Origin: Paenibacillus sp. URB8-2
GTDB lineage: Bacteria > Bacillota > Bacilli > Paenibacillales > Paenibacillaceae
Direction of reading: 5' to 3'
Assembly: GCF_013393385.1 (NCBI RefSeq)
Contig: NZ_AP023239.1
Location: 3,410,001 to 3,474,000, forward strand
DNA length: 64,000 bases
This document shows, one piece after another, positions 9,064 through 18,975 of this stretch. Both the position numbers and the translations under genes were made by a program. The number at the start of each line of letters is the position of its first letter. Positions within the stretch are counted from its first letter, which is position 1. The notes beneath the pieces were generated by a model, which was not told where the DNA came from, made no database searches, and was given only the letters and a program-made list of their open reading frames with translations.

Positions 9064-10389
9064 TCAACTCCTCGAGAACTGGGAAATTAAGGTCTGTTGA
9101 ACTTCGGCCAACGTTGTCTTCTCGTCTACCTTCTGCTTCGTAAAATTCCAGATGCTGTCGATGTAGTGCATCGACTCGTCAATCTGGGCATTGGACCCTC
9201 TTTGATAAGCCCCGATATTGATCAAATCTTCGGATTCCTTATATACCGCCATCAGGCGTTTTACATTCTCGGCCGCCTCGATTTGATCCTTCGGCGCGAT
9301 ATCCTTCATCACCCTGCTGATGCTCGCCAGTACGTCGATTGCCGGAAAATGTCCCTTGTTCGCAATGCTCCGGTTTAGCACAATATGTCCATCCAAAATC
9401 CCGCGGACAGCATCGGCAATCGGCTCGTTCATATCGTCGCCATCGACCAGTACGGTATAAAAAGCCGTGATCGAGCCAGTCGGCCCCGTACCCGCGCGTT
9501 CCAGCAGCTTCGGCAGACTGGCGAACACCGAAGGCGTATATCCCCTCATCGCCGGAGGCTCTCCGACGGCAAGGCCTACTTCGCGCTGGGCCATTGCATA
9601 CCGTGTAACGGAGTCCATCATCAGCATGACGTTGAGTCCGCGATCACGGAAATATTCGGCGATGGTCGTCGCAATCAGCGCCCCTTTAATTCGGATCAGC
9701 GCCGGCTGGTCAGAGGTCGCCACGATCACAACCGAACGCTGCAATCCTTCCGGGCCGAGGTCGCGCTCAATAAAATCAAGCACTTCCCTTCCCCGCTCGC
9801 CAATAAGCGCGATCACGTTGACATCGGCTGATGTATTTCGGGCAATCATACCCATCAGCGTGCTTTTCCCTACGCCCGATCCGGCAAAAATGCCGACCCG
9901 CTGTCCCTTTCCGATCGTCAGAAGGCCGTCTATCGCCCGCACTCCGATGCTGATGGGCTCCTGTACCCTGGGTCTATTCAGCGGATTGGATGGAATATTG
10001 AAGGTTGAACTATACGGCATTCGCGCCGGAATAAGCGAACCGTCAAGCGGCTGCCCAAGGCCGTCGAGCACCTTGCCGAGCAGTTCCGAACCAACCTGCA
10101 CGTTGAGCGGCTTGCCTGTGCCAACCACATCGCAGCCCGGACCGATCGCCTGCAATTCTCCCAGCGGCATCAACAGCACTTTGTTGTCGCGGAAACCGAC
10201 GACCTCAGCCTTGAGCGGCTTGCTGCCTTTGGCCGGATAGATATTGCATACGTCGCCTATACTCGCGTCCGGTCCTTCCGATTCAACCATTAACCCAATA
10301 ACCTGGGTGACCTTGCCGTTAATTCTGATGGGATCGATACCGCGAAGCTGCTCTTTGTATCTCCGGGTGTCAAGCATCTTGTTCCCCAT
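9064..10389 (-). CDS. fliI: FliI, flagellar export ATPase
   Basis: 441 residues, the usual length. Walker A is GIFAGSGVGKSTL, Walker B region VMLMMDSVTRYAMAQREVGL, and the catalytic region includes ALIGERGREVLDFIE. It is homologous to the F1 beta subunit and energises docking and unfolding of export substrates with FliH and FliJ. The ATG overlaps the fliH end; GAGGAACATAGAA precedes it, while an in-frame ATG 12 bases later is the alternative. Confidence 0.96.
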   Translation of the reverse strand: MGNKMLDTRRYKEQLRGIDPIRINGKVTQVIGLMVESEGPDASIGDVCNIYPAKGSKPLKAEVVGFRDNKVLLMPLGELQAIGPGCDVVGTGKPLNVQVGSELLGKVLDGLGQPLDGSLIPARMPYSSTFNIPSNPLNRPRVQEPISIGVRAIDGLLTIGKGQRVGIFAGSGVGKSTLMGMIARNTSADVNVIALIGERGREVLDFIERDLGPEGLQRSVVIVATSDQPALIRIKGALIATTIAEYFRDRGLNVMLMMDSVTRYAMAQREVGLAVGEPPAMRGYTPSVFASLPKLLERAGTGPTGSITAFYTVLVDGDDMNEPIADAVRGILDGHIVLNRSIANKGHFPAIDVLASISRVMKDIAPKDQIEAAENVKRLMAVYKESEDLINIGAYQRGSNAQIDESMHYIDSIWNFTKQKVDEKTTLAEVQQTLISQFSRS

Positions 10390-11227
10390 TTCTATGTTCC
10401 TCGTTGTCCAATGCCACCCTGATCAGTTCCTTCTTGATTTCCTGAAGCTGGGTGTCAATTCTGGCATCGACGCTTCCAAATGAAGAGCGGATCACGCAGC
10501 CGTGGTCCTTTACCGTTGAGTCCGGCAAAATCTGAAGTTCCGCCTGCGAATCGATCGCCAGAGCAAGCTCCTCGCGAGCCGCATTTACGAAGGAGAACTG
10601 GCTAGGAGCTACACACAGGGAAATGATTCCCTGCTCCCGCTTGCGTGCCAGGTTCCTCTTGATCAGGTCGATTGTAAACGCAGGCTCGACTGTAAGCTGT
10701 TTCTCTACGATTTTCTCGGCGATATCGCAGCTCAGCTCCACGAGAAAAGGCTCTGCTTCCTGAATAATAACATCACGCGCTTTATAGGCTTCGGTCAATA
10801 CGGCTTGGGCCTCTTCCATAATCTCCGCCAGCTTGGCCTTCATTTCTTTTTCGGCCTGCAGCAGACCCTCATCGTAGCCCTGCCTGTAAGCTTCGGCTTT
10901 AACCGCTTCTGCCAGGTGTTCATCCTGCTCCCTCCGGCTCCGCCACCAATCCTCGGCTTCGCTTCGTGCCGTCTCGATAATGCGCTCCGCCTCAAGCGAA
11001 GCGTTACGGACCTGCCCTTCGGCGAATTCCTTCGCATCGCGCAGCATCTCTTTGCGCGCCTGCTCGGCCGCTTCACGCGCGGGATCTTCATGATGCTTCT
11101 CGGCGCTTTCCTCCGACTGAGTTTCCTCTTCGGCAAGACCGGCGTGCTGCCGGGCCAGCTCCAATCTTTTGAGCACATCAACGGGAACATATTGGGAGTG
11201 TTTGATCAACCTAGACAATGATGTCAT
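10370..11227 (-). CDS. fliH: FliH, regulator of the export ATPase
   Basis: 285 residues with a central Glu/Ala/Arg-rich coiled coil (about residues 30-145) and a C-terminal globular FliH/HrpE region (EPFLVELSCDIAEKIVEKQL; LQILPDSTVKDHGCVIRSSFG). FliH dimers bind FliI and connect it to the C ring. It overlaps fliG at its start and fliI at its end, typical of a tightly coupled operon. Confidence 0.92.
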   Translation of the reverse strand: MTSLSRLIKHSQYVPVDVLKRLELARQHAGLAEEETQSEESAEKHHEDPAREAAEQARKEMLRDAKEFAEGQVRNASLEAERIIETARSEAEDWWRSRREQDEHLAEAVKAEAYRQGYDEGLLQAEKEMKAKLAEIMEEAQAVLTEAYKARDVIIQEAEPFLVELSCDIAEKIVEKQLTVEPAFTIDLIKRNLARKREQGIISLCVAPSQFSFVNAAREELALAIDSQAELQILPDSTVKDHGCVIRSSFGSVDARIDTQLQEIKKELIRVALDNEEHRNGEQDA

Positions 11228-12227
11228 CTCCTCCGCCGCGGGCTATGATAATCTCTCCCGATTCTTCCAGTCTGCGAATAGTCCCTACAATACGGGTCTG
11301 GGCTTCTTCCACATCACGCAGCCGAACCGGACCCATGTACTCCATTTCTTCCCGGAAGGTCTCCGCCATGCGTTTGGACATATTTCGGAAAATGACGTCG
11401 CGGACCTCTTCGCTAGCGACTTTAAGCGCAAGCTGCAAATCCGCATTTTCGATGTCACGTATAATGCGCTGGATGGAACGGTTGTCCACGTTGACAATAT
11501 CTTCGAATACGAACATCCGCTTCTTGATCTCTTCCGCCAGCTCGGGATCCTGAATTTCGAGCGAATCCAGAATGGTGCGTTCCGTCCCCCGGTCTACACC
11601 GTTCAGAATTTGTACAATCGACTCGATGCCGCCGGCGTTCGTGTAATCCTGGGTAACAGTTGCGGAAAGCTTTTGCTCCAATACCCGTTCGATCTGGGAA
11701 ATGACCTCCGGAGAGGTGCTGTCCATAACGGCGATTCTTCTTGCCACCTCCGCCTGTTTATCCTGCGGCAGAGAAGAAAGAATCGCGGCGGCCTGTTCGA
11801 ACTTTAAATAGGAAAGAACAAGGGCGATTGTCTGCACATTTTCGTTCTGAATAAAGTTCAAAATCTGATTGGGATCAGCCTTCCGCGCAAAGTCGAACGG
11901 TCTGACCTGCAGCGTTGCCGTCAGGCGGTTGATAACTTCCAGCGCCTTCTGCTGCCCCAGCGCCTTCTCCAGAATTTCCTTGGCATAATTGATGCCGCCC
12001 TGCGAAATATACTCCTGAGCCAGACAGATTTGATGAAACTCAGACATGATCATATCTTTTTCATTGTTGTCAATCTTGCGAACGTTGGCGATCTCCAGCG
12101 TAAGCTGTTCAATCTCCTCGTCTCTTAAATGCTTGAAAATCTGCGCCGAAACTTCCGGTCCAAGTGTAATGAGCAGGATAGCGGCTTTCTGCCGGCCGCT
12201 AAGTCCCTGCTGTGCGGCCTTTGCCAT
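11211..12227 (-). CDS. fliG: FliG, motor switch/torque protein
   Basis: 338 residues from the ATG at MAKAAQQGLSGRQKAAILLI, preceded by AGAGGTGAACGC; an upstream in-frame start inside fliF lacks a ribosome site. The N-terminal FliF-binding domain (LGPEVSAQIFKHLRDEEIEQL), the EHPQR-like middle helix region (SSLPQDKQAEVARRI) and the charged C-terminal torque helix (MSKRMAETFREEMEYMGPVR) are all present. Acts at the MS/C-ring interface. Confidence 0.96.
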   Translation of the reverse strand: MAKAAQQGLSGRQKAAILLITLGPEVSAQIFKHLRDEEIEQLTLEIANVRKIDNNEKDMIMSEFHQICLAQEYISQGGINYAKEILEKALGQQKALEVINRLTATLQVRPFDFARKADPNQILNFIQNENVQTIALVLSYLKFEQAAAILSSLPQDKQAEVARRIAVMDSTSPEVISQIERVLEQKLSATVTQDYTNAGGIESIVQILNGVDRGTERTILDSLEIQDPELAEEIKKRMFVFEDIVNVDNRSIQRIIRDIENADLQLALKVASEEVRDVIFRNMSKRMAETFREEMEYMGPVRLRDVEEAQTRIVGTIRRLEESGEIIIARGGGDDIIV

Positions 12228-12231
12228 GCGT

Positions 12232-13818
12232 TCACCTCTGTTCGTCTGCAAGCCAGGTGCGCAGCAGATTTACGAACTCGTCCGGCTTTTTCTTGGCCAG
12301 GCTTTCCAGCTGCTTGCGCACTTGACTCTCGTTCGTTACGCTGTCCAGGTTAATGGACGGATACTCGGTAGGCGCCTGAAGCGGCACCTCTTCATCTTCT
12401 TCCTCCGCATTATTGCGGCGGCGCCGATAGATAAGATATCCAACTCCGCCGCCAACGAGTGCCGCCCCCGCTGCGATAGCCCATATCATCCATGATGCCA
12501 GTCCTCCCGAAGCCTCGGCAGGCGTTTGTGTGCCGAAAGGCTGCGAGTAGACGGAAACTTTTTTACTTAAATCAGCGTCAGTATAGTTAATCCCCGAATC
12601 GGCAAGGGAAGCTCTGACAATATTAACCAGAATGTTGCGAATGGCGTCCGAAGTGGGTTGATCCAAAGAATTTTGCCCGTTGGGTGGTTCAACCGCTACA
12701 TTAATGGTTAAGTCTTTAACAGTATATGGACTTGCAATGATATCTTTGGTGATTCTGTTCACTTCATAATTCCTTGTCTCTGAAGACTCCTCGGATGAAG
12801 TGTTTCCGGAGTTCGTACTGCTTGGATACCCCTGCACGTCACCCTCTCCGGTTCCCGCAACCCCACCGTTCGTACTGCCTTGTCCCGAGTACGTATTGCT
12901 TATTATTTGGGAACTGATTTCGATCCCTCTCATATTTTCGGTATCAACAGGTGTGACAATGTCTTCTTTCCGGTTCTCTTTATCAAAGTTCAGCTTGGAA
13001 AAGACGAGCACATCAACTTTATCGGGTCCTGTAAGAGTACTAAGAAACGCCTTGACGTTCTTTTTCACTTCATCTTCAAATTTCTTTTGAAGGGCGAAGT
13101 TTTCTTCAATTTGGCTGGATACTCCGCCTTGTCCGCCTTTTGCCGTAGGGTATAGCTCGGTCTCGTTATTCGTGATCGTAATATTGTCAACAGGCAAATT
13201 CGGAACAGCCGTCTTCACCAGATTGAAATAGCCGTCAATATTATCCTGACTCGGTCTGAAGCCCGGCTTGAAGCTCAGCACCACGGATGCCGAGGCTTTC
13301 TCCTGATCATCCTGGGTGGCGAACACGGTCTCCTTAGGCAAATTGACGAGAACTTTAGCGTCCTTGACACCCTGCATTCTGCGCAAAAGCTGTTCTACTT
13401 CCCCGTTCAGAGCGTTATTGTACTTAACGTTAAATTCATTCTCCGTCGTGCCGATCATGGATGAGCTCTGATCAAATACTTTAAAGCCGATCGAGCCGTC
13501 CTGAACAATCCCCTGCGAACCGATATCCACCTTAACACGGGCCGCATCGGTGCTTGGTACGGATATACTGTGACCGTCGGGACTTAACCGGTAGCTGACT
13601 CCAGATGTCTCCAAATAGTTTATGACTCCGGCGGCATCCGTACTGTCCAAATCTTGAAATGCAACCTCATATTGGGTCTTGCTAAGCTGCATCGTCACAG
13701 CAACAATAATTATTATAATGATAAACAGCGTCGAAAAGAATAATATCTTCTGTCGGACGCTGAATCTGTTCCAATACTGGACAAGCCTGTCCCTGTACTG
13801 GACGAATCTTTCATTCAC
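12232..13818 (-). CDS. fliF: FliF, MS-ring protein
   Basis: 528 residues with a membrane segment near each end (about residues 24-46 and 442-463). The periplasmic ring-building motifs are present: LSPDGHSISVPSTDAARVKV and LRRMQGVKDAKVLVNLP. A Gly/Ser-rich spacer (about 330-350) precedes the second beta-collar region. The cytoplasmic tail (VRKQLESLAKKKPDEFVNLL) binds FliG. The start is a GTG after GGGGTGACACT; a nearby ATG is out of frame. FliF is the base on which the flagellum assembles. Confidence 0.96.
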   Translation of the reverse strand: MNERFVQYRDRLVQYWNRFSVRQKILFFSTLFIIIIIIVAVTMQLSKTQYEVAFQDLDSTDAAGVINYLETSGVSYRLSPDGHSISVPSTDAARVKVDIGSQGIVQDGSIGFKVFDQSSSMIGTTENEFNVKYNNALNGEVEQLLRRMQGVKDAKVLVNLPKETVFATQDDQEKASASVVLSFKPGFRPSQDNIDGYFNLVKTAVPNLPVDNITITNNETELYPTAKGGQGGVSSQIEENFALQKKFEDEVKKNVKAFLSTLTGPDKVDVLVFSKLNFDKENRKEDIVTPVDTENMRGIEISSQIISNTYSGQGSTNGGVAGTGEGDVQGYPSSTNSGNTSSEESSETRNYEVNRITKDIIASPYTVKDLTINVAVEPPNGQNSLDQPTSDAIRNILVNIVRASLADSGINYTDADLSKKVSVYSQPFGTQTPAEASGGLASWMIWAIAAGAALVGGGVGYLIYRRRRNNAEEEDEEVPLQAPTEYPSINLDSVTNESQVRKQLESLAKKKPDEFVNLLRTWLADEQR

Positions 13819-13851
13819 AGTGTCACCCCATCCGAAACTAAGCTAGATTGT

Positions 13852-14163
13852 TTAGATTTGAGTTCTCATAATTTCCTGATAGGCTTCAATCACTTTGTTC
13901 CGGACTTGGGTGGTCAGCTGTAAGCTCAGCAAAGCCTGCTGTGAAGAGATCATCGCTTCGTCCACATTCACTTCTCCCAGGACAAACTTATTATTCATAT
14001 CTTTCGCATTTTGTTCCTGAGCAGCCACTTGATTCAGCGCATCCTCAAGATACGAGCCAAAGCCTTTTACGCTATCCGAGAGACCTGCGGAAGATTGGGC
14101 CTCCGTAGTCTTCATTGCAAGCGGCTGAATACTTTGCGCGCCAATTGTGAAATTTTGTATCAA
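13852..14163 (-). CDS. fliE: FliE, MS ring-rod junction protein
   Basis: 103 residues, normal for FliE, with the conserved C-terminus SSQQALLSLQLTTQVRNKVI followed by AYQEIMRTQI. FliE joins the MS ring to the rod and is an early export substrate. The start codon is TTG, supported by AAGGAGGAGAAACG just upstream. Lies between flgC and fliF. Confidence 0.93.
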   Translation of the reverse strand: MIQNFTIGAQSIQPLAMKTTEAQSSAGLSDSVKGFGSYLEDALNQVAAQEQNAKDMNNKFVLGEVNVDEAMISSQQALLSLQLTTQVRNKVIEAYQEIMRTQI

Positions 14164-14232
14164 CGTTTCTCCTCCTTGAAAATAACCCTAGAGTAAGCCG
14201 GATTGATCAAGCTCTTGAAGTATGTTTATAGA

Positions 14233-14679
14233 TTATTTACCGATCTCAAGCGCCTTGGATACCATCGATTTGCTTGCGTTAAGCATAGTTACATTAGCTT
14301 CATAGGAACGGGATGCGGAAAGCATATCTACCATTTCCTTCGTAATATCCACATTAGGCATATACACATATCCGTTAGCGTCCGCATCGGGGTGGGTTGG
14401 ATTATAAACTGGCTTGAGCGGCGAGGAATCTTCTATGATCGCTTGAACGCGAACACCTTCCGATCCTCCGTTCATTTTGGAATTCAGAATATTAGAAAAA
14501 CTGTCATTCCGCGCAGATTCGAGCATCACAAGCTTGCGCCGGTACGGCACCGCTTTGCCGTCAACAACCGACGCCCTTGTCGTTTCCGCATTCGCTATAT
14601 TAGATGAAATTACATCCATTCTAAGCCGCTGTGCGGTCAGTGCCGAAGCGCTGATTCCAAAACTGCTGCCAAAATTCAT
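14233..14679 (-). CDS. flgC: FlgC, proximal rod protein
   Basis: 148 residues. The N-terminal rod motif LRMDVISSNIANAETTRA and the C-terminal MVDMLSASRSYEANVTMLNA are diagnostic. FlgC forms the proximal rod with FlgB and FlgF. It follows flgB by 6 bases. GGGAGATAAAGAGGT precedes the ATG. Confidence 0.95.
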   Translation of the reverse strand: MNFGSSFGISASALTAQRLRMDVISSNIANAETTRASVVDGKAVPYRRKLVMLESARNDSFSNILNSKMNGGSEGVRVQAIIEDSSPLKPVYNPTHPDADANGYVYMPNVDITKEMVDMLSASRSYEANVTMLNASKSMVSKALEIGK

Positions 14680-14685
14680 ACCTCT

Positions 14686-15093
14686 TTATCTCCCTTCGGT
14701 CGCCGTCCGCATCATCGAAATCTGGCTGCTCAGCAGTTGAACATAAGAACTGTAACGAAGCTGGTTCTCGGCGCTGAGCGCCATCTCGCGGTCAATATCG
14801 ACATTGTTTCTGTTGTTGTTCATAGATGTGTTCTCGTCGGTCTGAATGACCGGGGCGGGAATAGAACCTGCCGATCCGAACTGAATATGACGTGGGTTCG
14901 TCACTTTGGCGCCAAGCGAAGGTTGGAGTCCGTTCTCCTGTTCGCGCAGAAAGCTCTCGAAAGAGACATCGGAGCGCTTGAATCCCGGCGTATCCACATT
15001 AGCCACGTTATTGGCCAGCGCGTTTTGTCGCATGGTGGCGGCATCAATGCCCTTTTGCAATCTTTGGAAACTGATACTGTTAAGCAATCCCAT
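14686..15093 (-). CDS. flgB: FlgB, proximal rod protein; first gene of the fla/che operon
   Basis: 135 residues from the ATG at MGLLNSISFQRLQKG, with GGAAGGGGG upstream; 25 extra upstream codons in the open frame look non-coding. The rod motif ALANNVANVDTPGFKRSDVSF is clear, with the C-terminal LRYSSYVQLLSSQISMMRTA. It begins the long flagellar transcription unit, so the promoter should lie in 15094-15300. Confidence 0.95.
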   Translation of the reverse strand: MGLLNSISFQRLQKGIDAATMRQNALANNVANVDTPGFKRSDVSFESFLREQENGLQPSLGAKVTNPRHIQFGSAGSIPAPVIQTDENTSMNNNRNNVDIDREMALSAENQLRYSSYVQLLSSQISMMRTATEGR

Positions 15094-15473
15094 GATTTTC
15101 CCCCTTCCAAAGCTATCATAATGAAAAGAATTCCACAACTTTTTCTGAAATCCTTCTCCAGTCGACAAATTTTGATAAAAAAAGCGATCTTTCCCGTAAA
15201 AATAACCGGGACTTTATGATCGACAGATTGAGACATAAAAGAGGTAATTATTACATATATTGATTCTCTTAGAATCTGAATATTATTACAATAAGAAAAT
15301 AGCCCTATCTTTTTAAAAAAGAGAGGACTTTTCGTGTTTTTTATGCATATTTTTACATTTTACCATCCATTTTTTTCTTTCGCCTTCAGATTGTCCCGTA
15401 ATTTTCCTTATTTTAGGTTAATTCGGGCAGGTAACTGTTACTTCTTACCTAGAAATTTTCCATTCAAAGGAAG
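15094..15473 (-). promoter_or_regulatory. Intergenic region hslU-flgB, presumed fla/che promoter region
   Basis: This 380-base A+T-rich gap holds no gene. It has a 6-3-6 palindrome GATTCTCTTAGAATC at 15262-15276 about 170 bases before flgB, and the hairpin at 15301-15329 listed separately. I cannot pick out an unambiguous SigA or SigD promoter by eye. In B. subtilis codY occupies this interval; it is absent here. Confidence 0.5.
15301..15329 (-). terminator. Probable terminator of the hslVU transcript
   Basis: Arms AGCCCTATCTTTTT (15301-15314) and AAAAAGAGAGGACT (15316-15329) pair over about 13 of 14 positions, counting a G-U pair. In the minus direction the stem is followed by ATTTTCTT. It lies 145 bases after the hslU stop and before the flagellar promoter region, so it would separate the two operons. 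Confidence 0.6.
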
Positions 15474-16877
15474 TTACAAGATGTATTGACTCAGATCCCG
15501 ATCTTGGGCAATGCTTGCCAGCTTCTCACGGACGTACTCAGGCGTGATGACCATTTTATCCAGTGTCAGCTCGGGGGCTTCAAACGATAAATCTTCCAGC
15601 AGCTTCTCCAAAATAGTGTGCAGGCGTCTCGCCCCAATATTCTCCATATTTTGGTTGACTGTCGCGGCAATTTTCGCAATTTCGTAAATGGCGTCGTTTG
15701 TAAACTCTACCTCAATATCTTCGGTTGCGAGTAGATGGATATACTGTTTGGTCAGCGCATTTTTCGGTTCCTTCAATATCGATACGAAATCTTCAAGGGA
15801 CAGGCTGCTTAATTCAACCCGAATGGGGAAGCGCCCCTGAAGTTCAGGGATCAGATCGGACGGTTTGGCGACGTGAAATGCACCAGCGGCCACGAACAGT
15901 ACATAATCGGTCTTCACGGGGCCGTATTTCGTCATTACGGTAGATCCTTCGACGATCGGCAAAATATCCCTTTGCACACCCTCCCGGGATACATCCGGAC
16001 CAGCCCCTTTGCCTTGGCTTGCCACTTTGTCGATCTCATCGATAAAAATAATGCCGGATTGTTCCGCGCGCGCGACGGATTCCTGAATAACGTCGTCCAT
16101 ATCGATCAGCTTGTTCGCCTCATCCTGAATCAGCACTTTACGGGCCTCCCGGATTGGAAGCTTGCGCTTCTTGGTCCGCTTCGGCAGAAGGCTTCCGAAC
16201 ATCTCCTGCATATTCATACCCATCTGGTCGTTGCCCTGTCCTGCGAACATATCCAGCATGGTCGGAGTGGTATCTTCGACATCGACCTCAATAATATCGT
16301 CTTCCAGTTGTCCTGCCAGCAGCTTGAACCGGATTCCCCGGCGGCGTTCACTTAAAGAGGCGTCTCCGTCCGTATCTTCGGATTTCTCTTCCTCCTGGCC
16401 GCCATTTCCGCCAAACAGCATCTCGAACGGATTGCGCTGGGCTTTATTCTTGGAGCCGGAAGGAGCGAGGATGCGCACAATCCGCTCATTGGCCAGCTCT
16501 TCCGCCCGGTCCTTTACCTTCTCTGTGCGCTCAAGCTTAACCATCCGGATCGCGGTTTCTACGAGATCGCGCACCATGGATTCCACATCGCGTCCCACAT
16601 ATCCGACTTCGGTAAATTTAGTCGCTTCCACTTTGACGAACGGAGCATTCACCAGCTTCGCAAGGCGTCTGGCAATTTCGGTCTTGCCCACACCGGTAGG
16701 CCCGATCATCAAGATATTCTTCGGCACGATTTCGTCGCGCAGTTCTTCGGACAGCTTGCCGCGCCGGTAACGGTTCCGCAGTGCGACCGCCATTGATTTC
16801 TTGGCCTGCTTCTGTCCGACGATATACTTATCCAGTTCGGCTACGATTTGCCGGGGCGTAAGCGATTGATTCGCCAT
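15474..16877 (-). CDS. hslU: HslU (ClpY), ATPase subunit of the HslVU protease
   Basis: 467 residues starting [25 protein letters not shown] lies 7 bases upstream, whereas an ATG two codons earlier is too close to it. Walker A is [16 protein letters not shown], Walker [12 protein letters not shown], with the GYVGRD pore motif and an I domain (about 140-240) between them. HslU hexamers unfold substrates and feed them to HslV. The C-terminus (SQYIL) fits the docking tail that activates HslV. Confidence 0.96.
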   Translation of the reverse strand: MANQSLTPRQIVAELDKYIVGQKQAKKSMAVALRNRYRRGKLSEELRDEIVPKNILMIGPTGVGKTEIARRLAKLVNAPFVKVEATKFTEVGYVGRDVESMVRDLVETAIRMVKLERTEKVKDRAEELANERIVRILAPSGSKNKAQRNPFEMLFGGNGGQEEEKSEDTDGDASLSERRRGIRFKLLAGQLEDDIIEVDVEDTTPTMLDMFAGQGNDQMGMNMQEMFGSLLPKRTKKRKLPIREARKVLIQDEANKLIDMDDVIQESVARAEQSGIIFIDEIDKVASQGKGAGPDVSREGVQRDILPIVEGSTVMTKYGPVKTDYVLFVAAGAFHVAKPSDLIPELQGRFPIRVELSSLSLEDFVSILKEPKNALTKQYIHLLATEDIEVEFTNDAIYEIAKIAATVNQNMENIGARRLHTILEKLLEDLSFEAPELTLDKMVITPEYVREKLASIAQDRDLSQYIL

Positions 16878-16905
16878 CTCCATTCCTCCACTTCTCTGGC
16901 GGGCA

Positions 16906-17454
16906 TTAAGCCTGCAATTGTTCAACGATAATATTGGAATTGGTATAGACACAAATCTCTGAAGCGATAGTAAGCGCTTCCTTTGCGATATCCGCCGCAC
17001 CGAGATCTTTGGCATGTCGTTTCAGTGCCCGGGCGGAAGCCAGGGCAAAATTCCCTCCGGAGCCGATCGCAAGCACATCGTCGTCCGGCTCGATAATCTC
17101 GCCGCCGCCGGATATGAGCAGCATGCCGTTCTTATCCATGACGATCATCAGCGCCTCCAGCTTGCGCAGGACGCGGTCCTGGCGCCAATCCTTGGCCAGC
17201 TCTACCGCCGCGCGCTGCAAATTGCCGTGATGTTCTTCCAGCTTGCCTTCAAACTTCTCAAACAGGGTAATCGCGTCAGCAACCGATCCGGCGAATCCGG
17301 CGATGACCTGCCCTCTGTATAATCTCCGCACTTTTTTGGCGGTTGTCTTCATGATGACATTTTCTCCAAAGGTAACCTGTCCGTCGCCTGCGATGGCCGC
17401 TTCGCCATTATGCCGCACGGCGCAGATGGTCGTTGCGTGAAAGCTCGGAATCAT
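16906..17454 (-). CDS. hslV: HslV (ClpQ), peptidase subunit of the HslVU protease
   Basis: 182 residues starting [17 protein letters not shown], with AAAGGAGGCGAGAGC upstream. Conserved proteasome-beta-like features include [18 protein letters not shown] and [16 protein letters not shown]. In most HslV the nucleophile is a Thr near the N-terminus; here the TT pair is preceded by a short extension including Ser4, resembling the B. subtilis ClpQ form whose N-terminal Ser is catalytic. Which residue is exposed cannot be decided from sequence. Gap to hslU is 28 bases. Confidence 0.95.
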   Translation of the reverse strand: MIPSFHATTICAVRHNGEAAIAGDGQVTFGENVIMKTTAKKVRRLYRGQVIAGFAGSVADAITLFEKFEGKLEEHHGNLQRAAVELAKDWRQDRVLRKLEALMIVMDKNGMLLISGGGEIIEPDDDVLAIGSGGNFALASARALKRHAKDLGAADIAKEALTIASEICVYTNSNIIVEQLQA

Positions 17455-17497
17455 GCTCTCGCCTCCTTTAATCATGCTCTCAAAAATGTTCGGGCCT

Positions 17498-18874
17498 CTA
17501 CAGAGACCCGGAACCGATGTTGTGGGTCAGATCCATGCGTTCTGCGAATCCGGCAAGACTGTCCAATGCACGATGGGCAAGAAGCTCATTTTTTTCCTTT
17601 TTGTTGCGGATTCTGCGTTCAGGCTTCGGCAACAGACCGAAATTTGCGTTCATCGGCTGAAAATGCTTGGGATCGGCAGATGTAATGTACGCAGGCATAC
17701 TTCCCAGAACGGTATCCTCCGGAAAAACAAGAGGTTCTTCGCCCAGAGCGATTCTGGCGGCATTCATGCCGGCTATCATTCCCGAGGCCGCAGATTCGAC
17801 ATAGCCTTCCACACCCGTCATCTGGCCCGCGAAAAGCAGTCGCTCGCGCCCTTTCATCTGATAGGTCGGATGCAGCAGCTTCGGCGAATTGATAAACGTA
17901 TTGCGATGCATGACGCCGTAACGGACGTATTCCGAATTCTCAAGACCCGGAATCAGTGAAAAGACCCGCTTTTGCTCTCCCCACTTCAAATGGGTTTGAA
18001 ACCCTACCAGATTATATAGCGTTCCGGCTGCATTGTCCTGACGAAGCTGAACGACGGCAAAAGGTAGCTTGCCCGTATGGGGATTGACAAGGCCGACCGG
18101 CTTCATCGGGCCAAACAGGGCCGTCTGCTTGCCGCGTTTCATCATAATCTCGATCGGCATGCAGCCTTCAAAGTAAATCTCCTTCTCAAAATCTTTGAGC
18201 GCCGCCGTTTCCGCAGAAATAAGCGCATCGTAGAAGACGTCGAATTCCTCTTCCGTCATCGGGCAGTTGAGATAGGCCGCTTCGCCTTTATCATACCTGG
18301 AAGCCAGGTATACCTTGCTCATATCGATCGAATCCTTCTCGACAATCGGAGCCGCCGCATCGTAGAAGTAAAAATACTCTTCACCCAGCAGCGCTTTGAT
18401 CTCGGAAGATAGCGCCGGAGACGTTAGCGGTCCGCTCGCGATCACGACAATCCCTTCCTCCGGTATATGCGCCAATTCTTCATTTATAACCTCAACAAGC
18501 GGATGTCCGTGCAGCGCCGCCGTAATTTCGCCGGAGAATCCGTCGCGGTCTACGGCAAGCGCGCCTCCAGCCGGTACGGCATGCTTATCGGCCGATCCGA
18601 GGACCAGTGAGCCGAGCCGCCGCATCTCCTCTTTCAGGACGCCGACCGCATTGCCAAGTCCGTTGGCCCGCAGCGAGTTGCTGCATACGAGTTCGGCGAA
18701 CTTATCCGTATGATGGGCCGGCGTCTTAACGACCGGACGCATTTCATATAATTTTACCGGCACTCCTCGCGATGCAATCTGCCAGGCCGCCTCGCTCCCC
18801 GCAAGCCCCGCTCCGATTACCGTTACCGGCTGGGGACCGCCCGCTGTCTGTTTTACTGTATCCGTCAACTTCAT
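17498..18874 (-). CDS. trmFO: TrmFO, folate/FAD-dependent tRNA (uracil-54-C5-)-methyltransferase
   Basis: 458 residues from the ATG preceded by TGGAGGTTGT. The FAD-binding GxGxxG motif is [20 protein letters not shown]; the catalytic cysteine regions are [20 protein letters not shown] (C64) and [10 protein letters not shown]. The enzyme makes m5U54 (ribothymidine) in tRNA using methylene-tetrahydrofolate. It lies between topA and hslV as gid/trmFO does in Bacillus, but codV (xerC) is not present after it. Confidence 0.95.
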   Translation of the reverse strand: MKLTDTVKQTAGGPQPVTVIGAGLAGSEAAWQIASRGVPVKLYEMRPVVKTPAHHTDKFAELVCSNSLRANGLGNAVGVLKEEMRRLGSLVLGSADKHAVPAGGALAVDRDGFSGEITAALHGHPLVEVINEELAHIPEEGIVVIASGPLTSPALSSEIKALLGEEYFYFYDAAAPIVEKDSIDMSKVYLASRYDKGEAAYLNCPMTEEEFDVFYDALISAETAALKDFEKEIYFEGCMPIEIMMKRGKQTALFGPMKPVGLVNPHTGKLPFAVVQLRQDNAAGTLYNLVGFQTHLKWGEQKRVFSLIPGLENSEYVRYGVMHRNTFINSPKLLHPTYQMKGRERLLFAGQMTGVEGYVESAASGMIAGMNAARIALGEEPLVFPEDTVLGSMPAYITSADPKHFQPMNANFGLLPKPERRIRNKKEKNELLAHRALDSLAGFAERMDLTHNIGSGSL

Positions 18875-18975
18875 ACAACCTCCATAAGTCTTTCTTGCTG
18901 AATTCATACACTATTCGGTACACATGATGTAACCTTACCAGGCTTCGATGACAAGCCTTAATTTATTGGGTGGGA

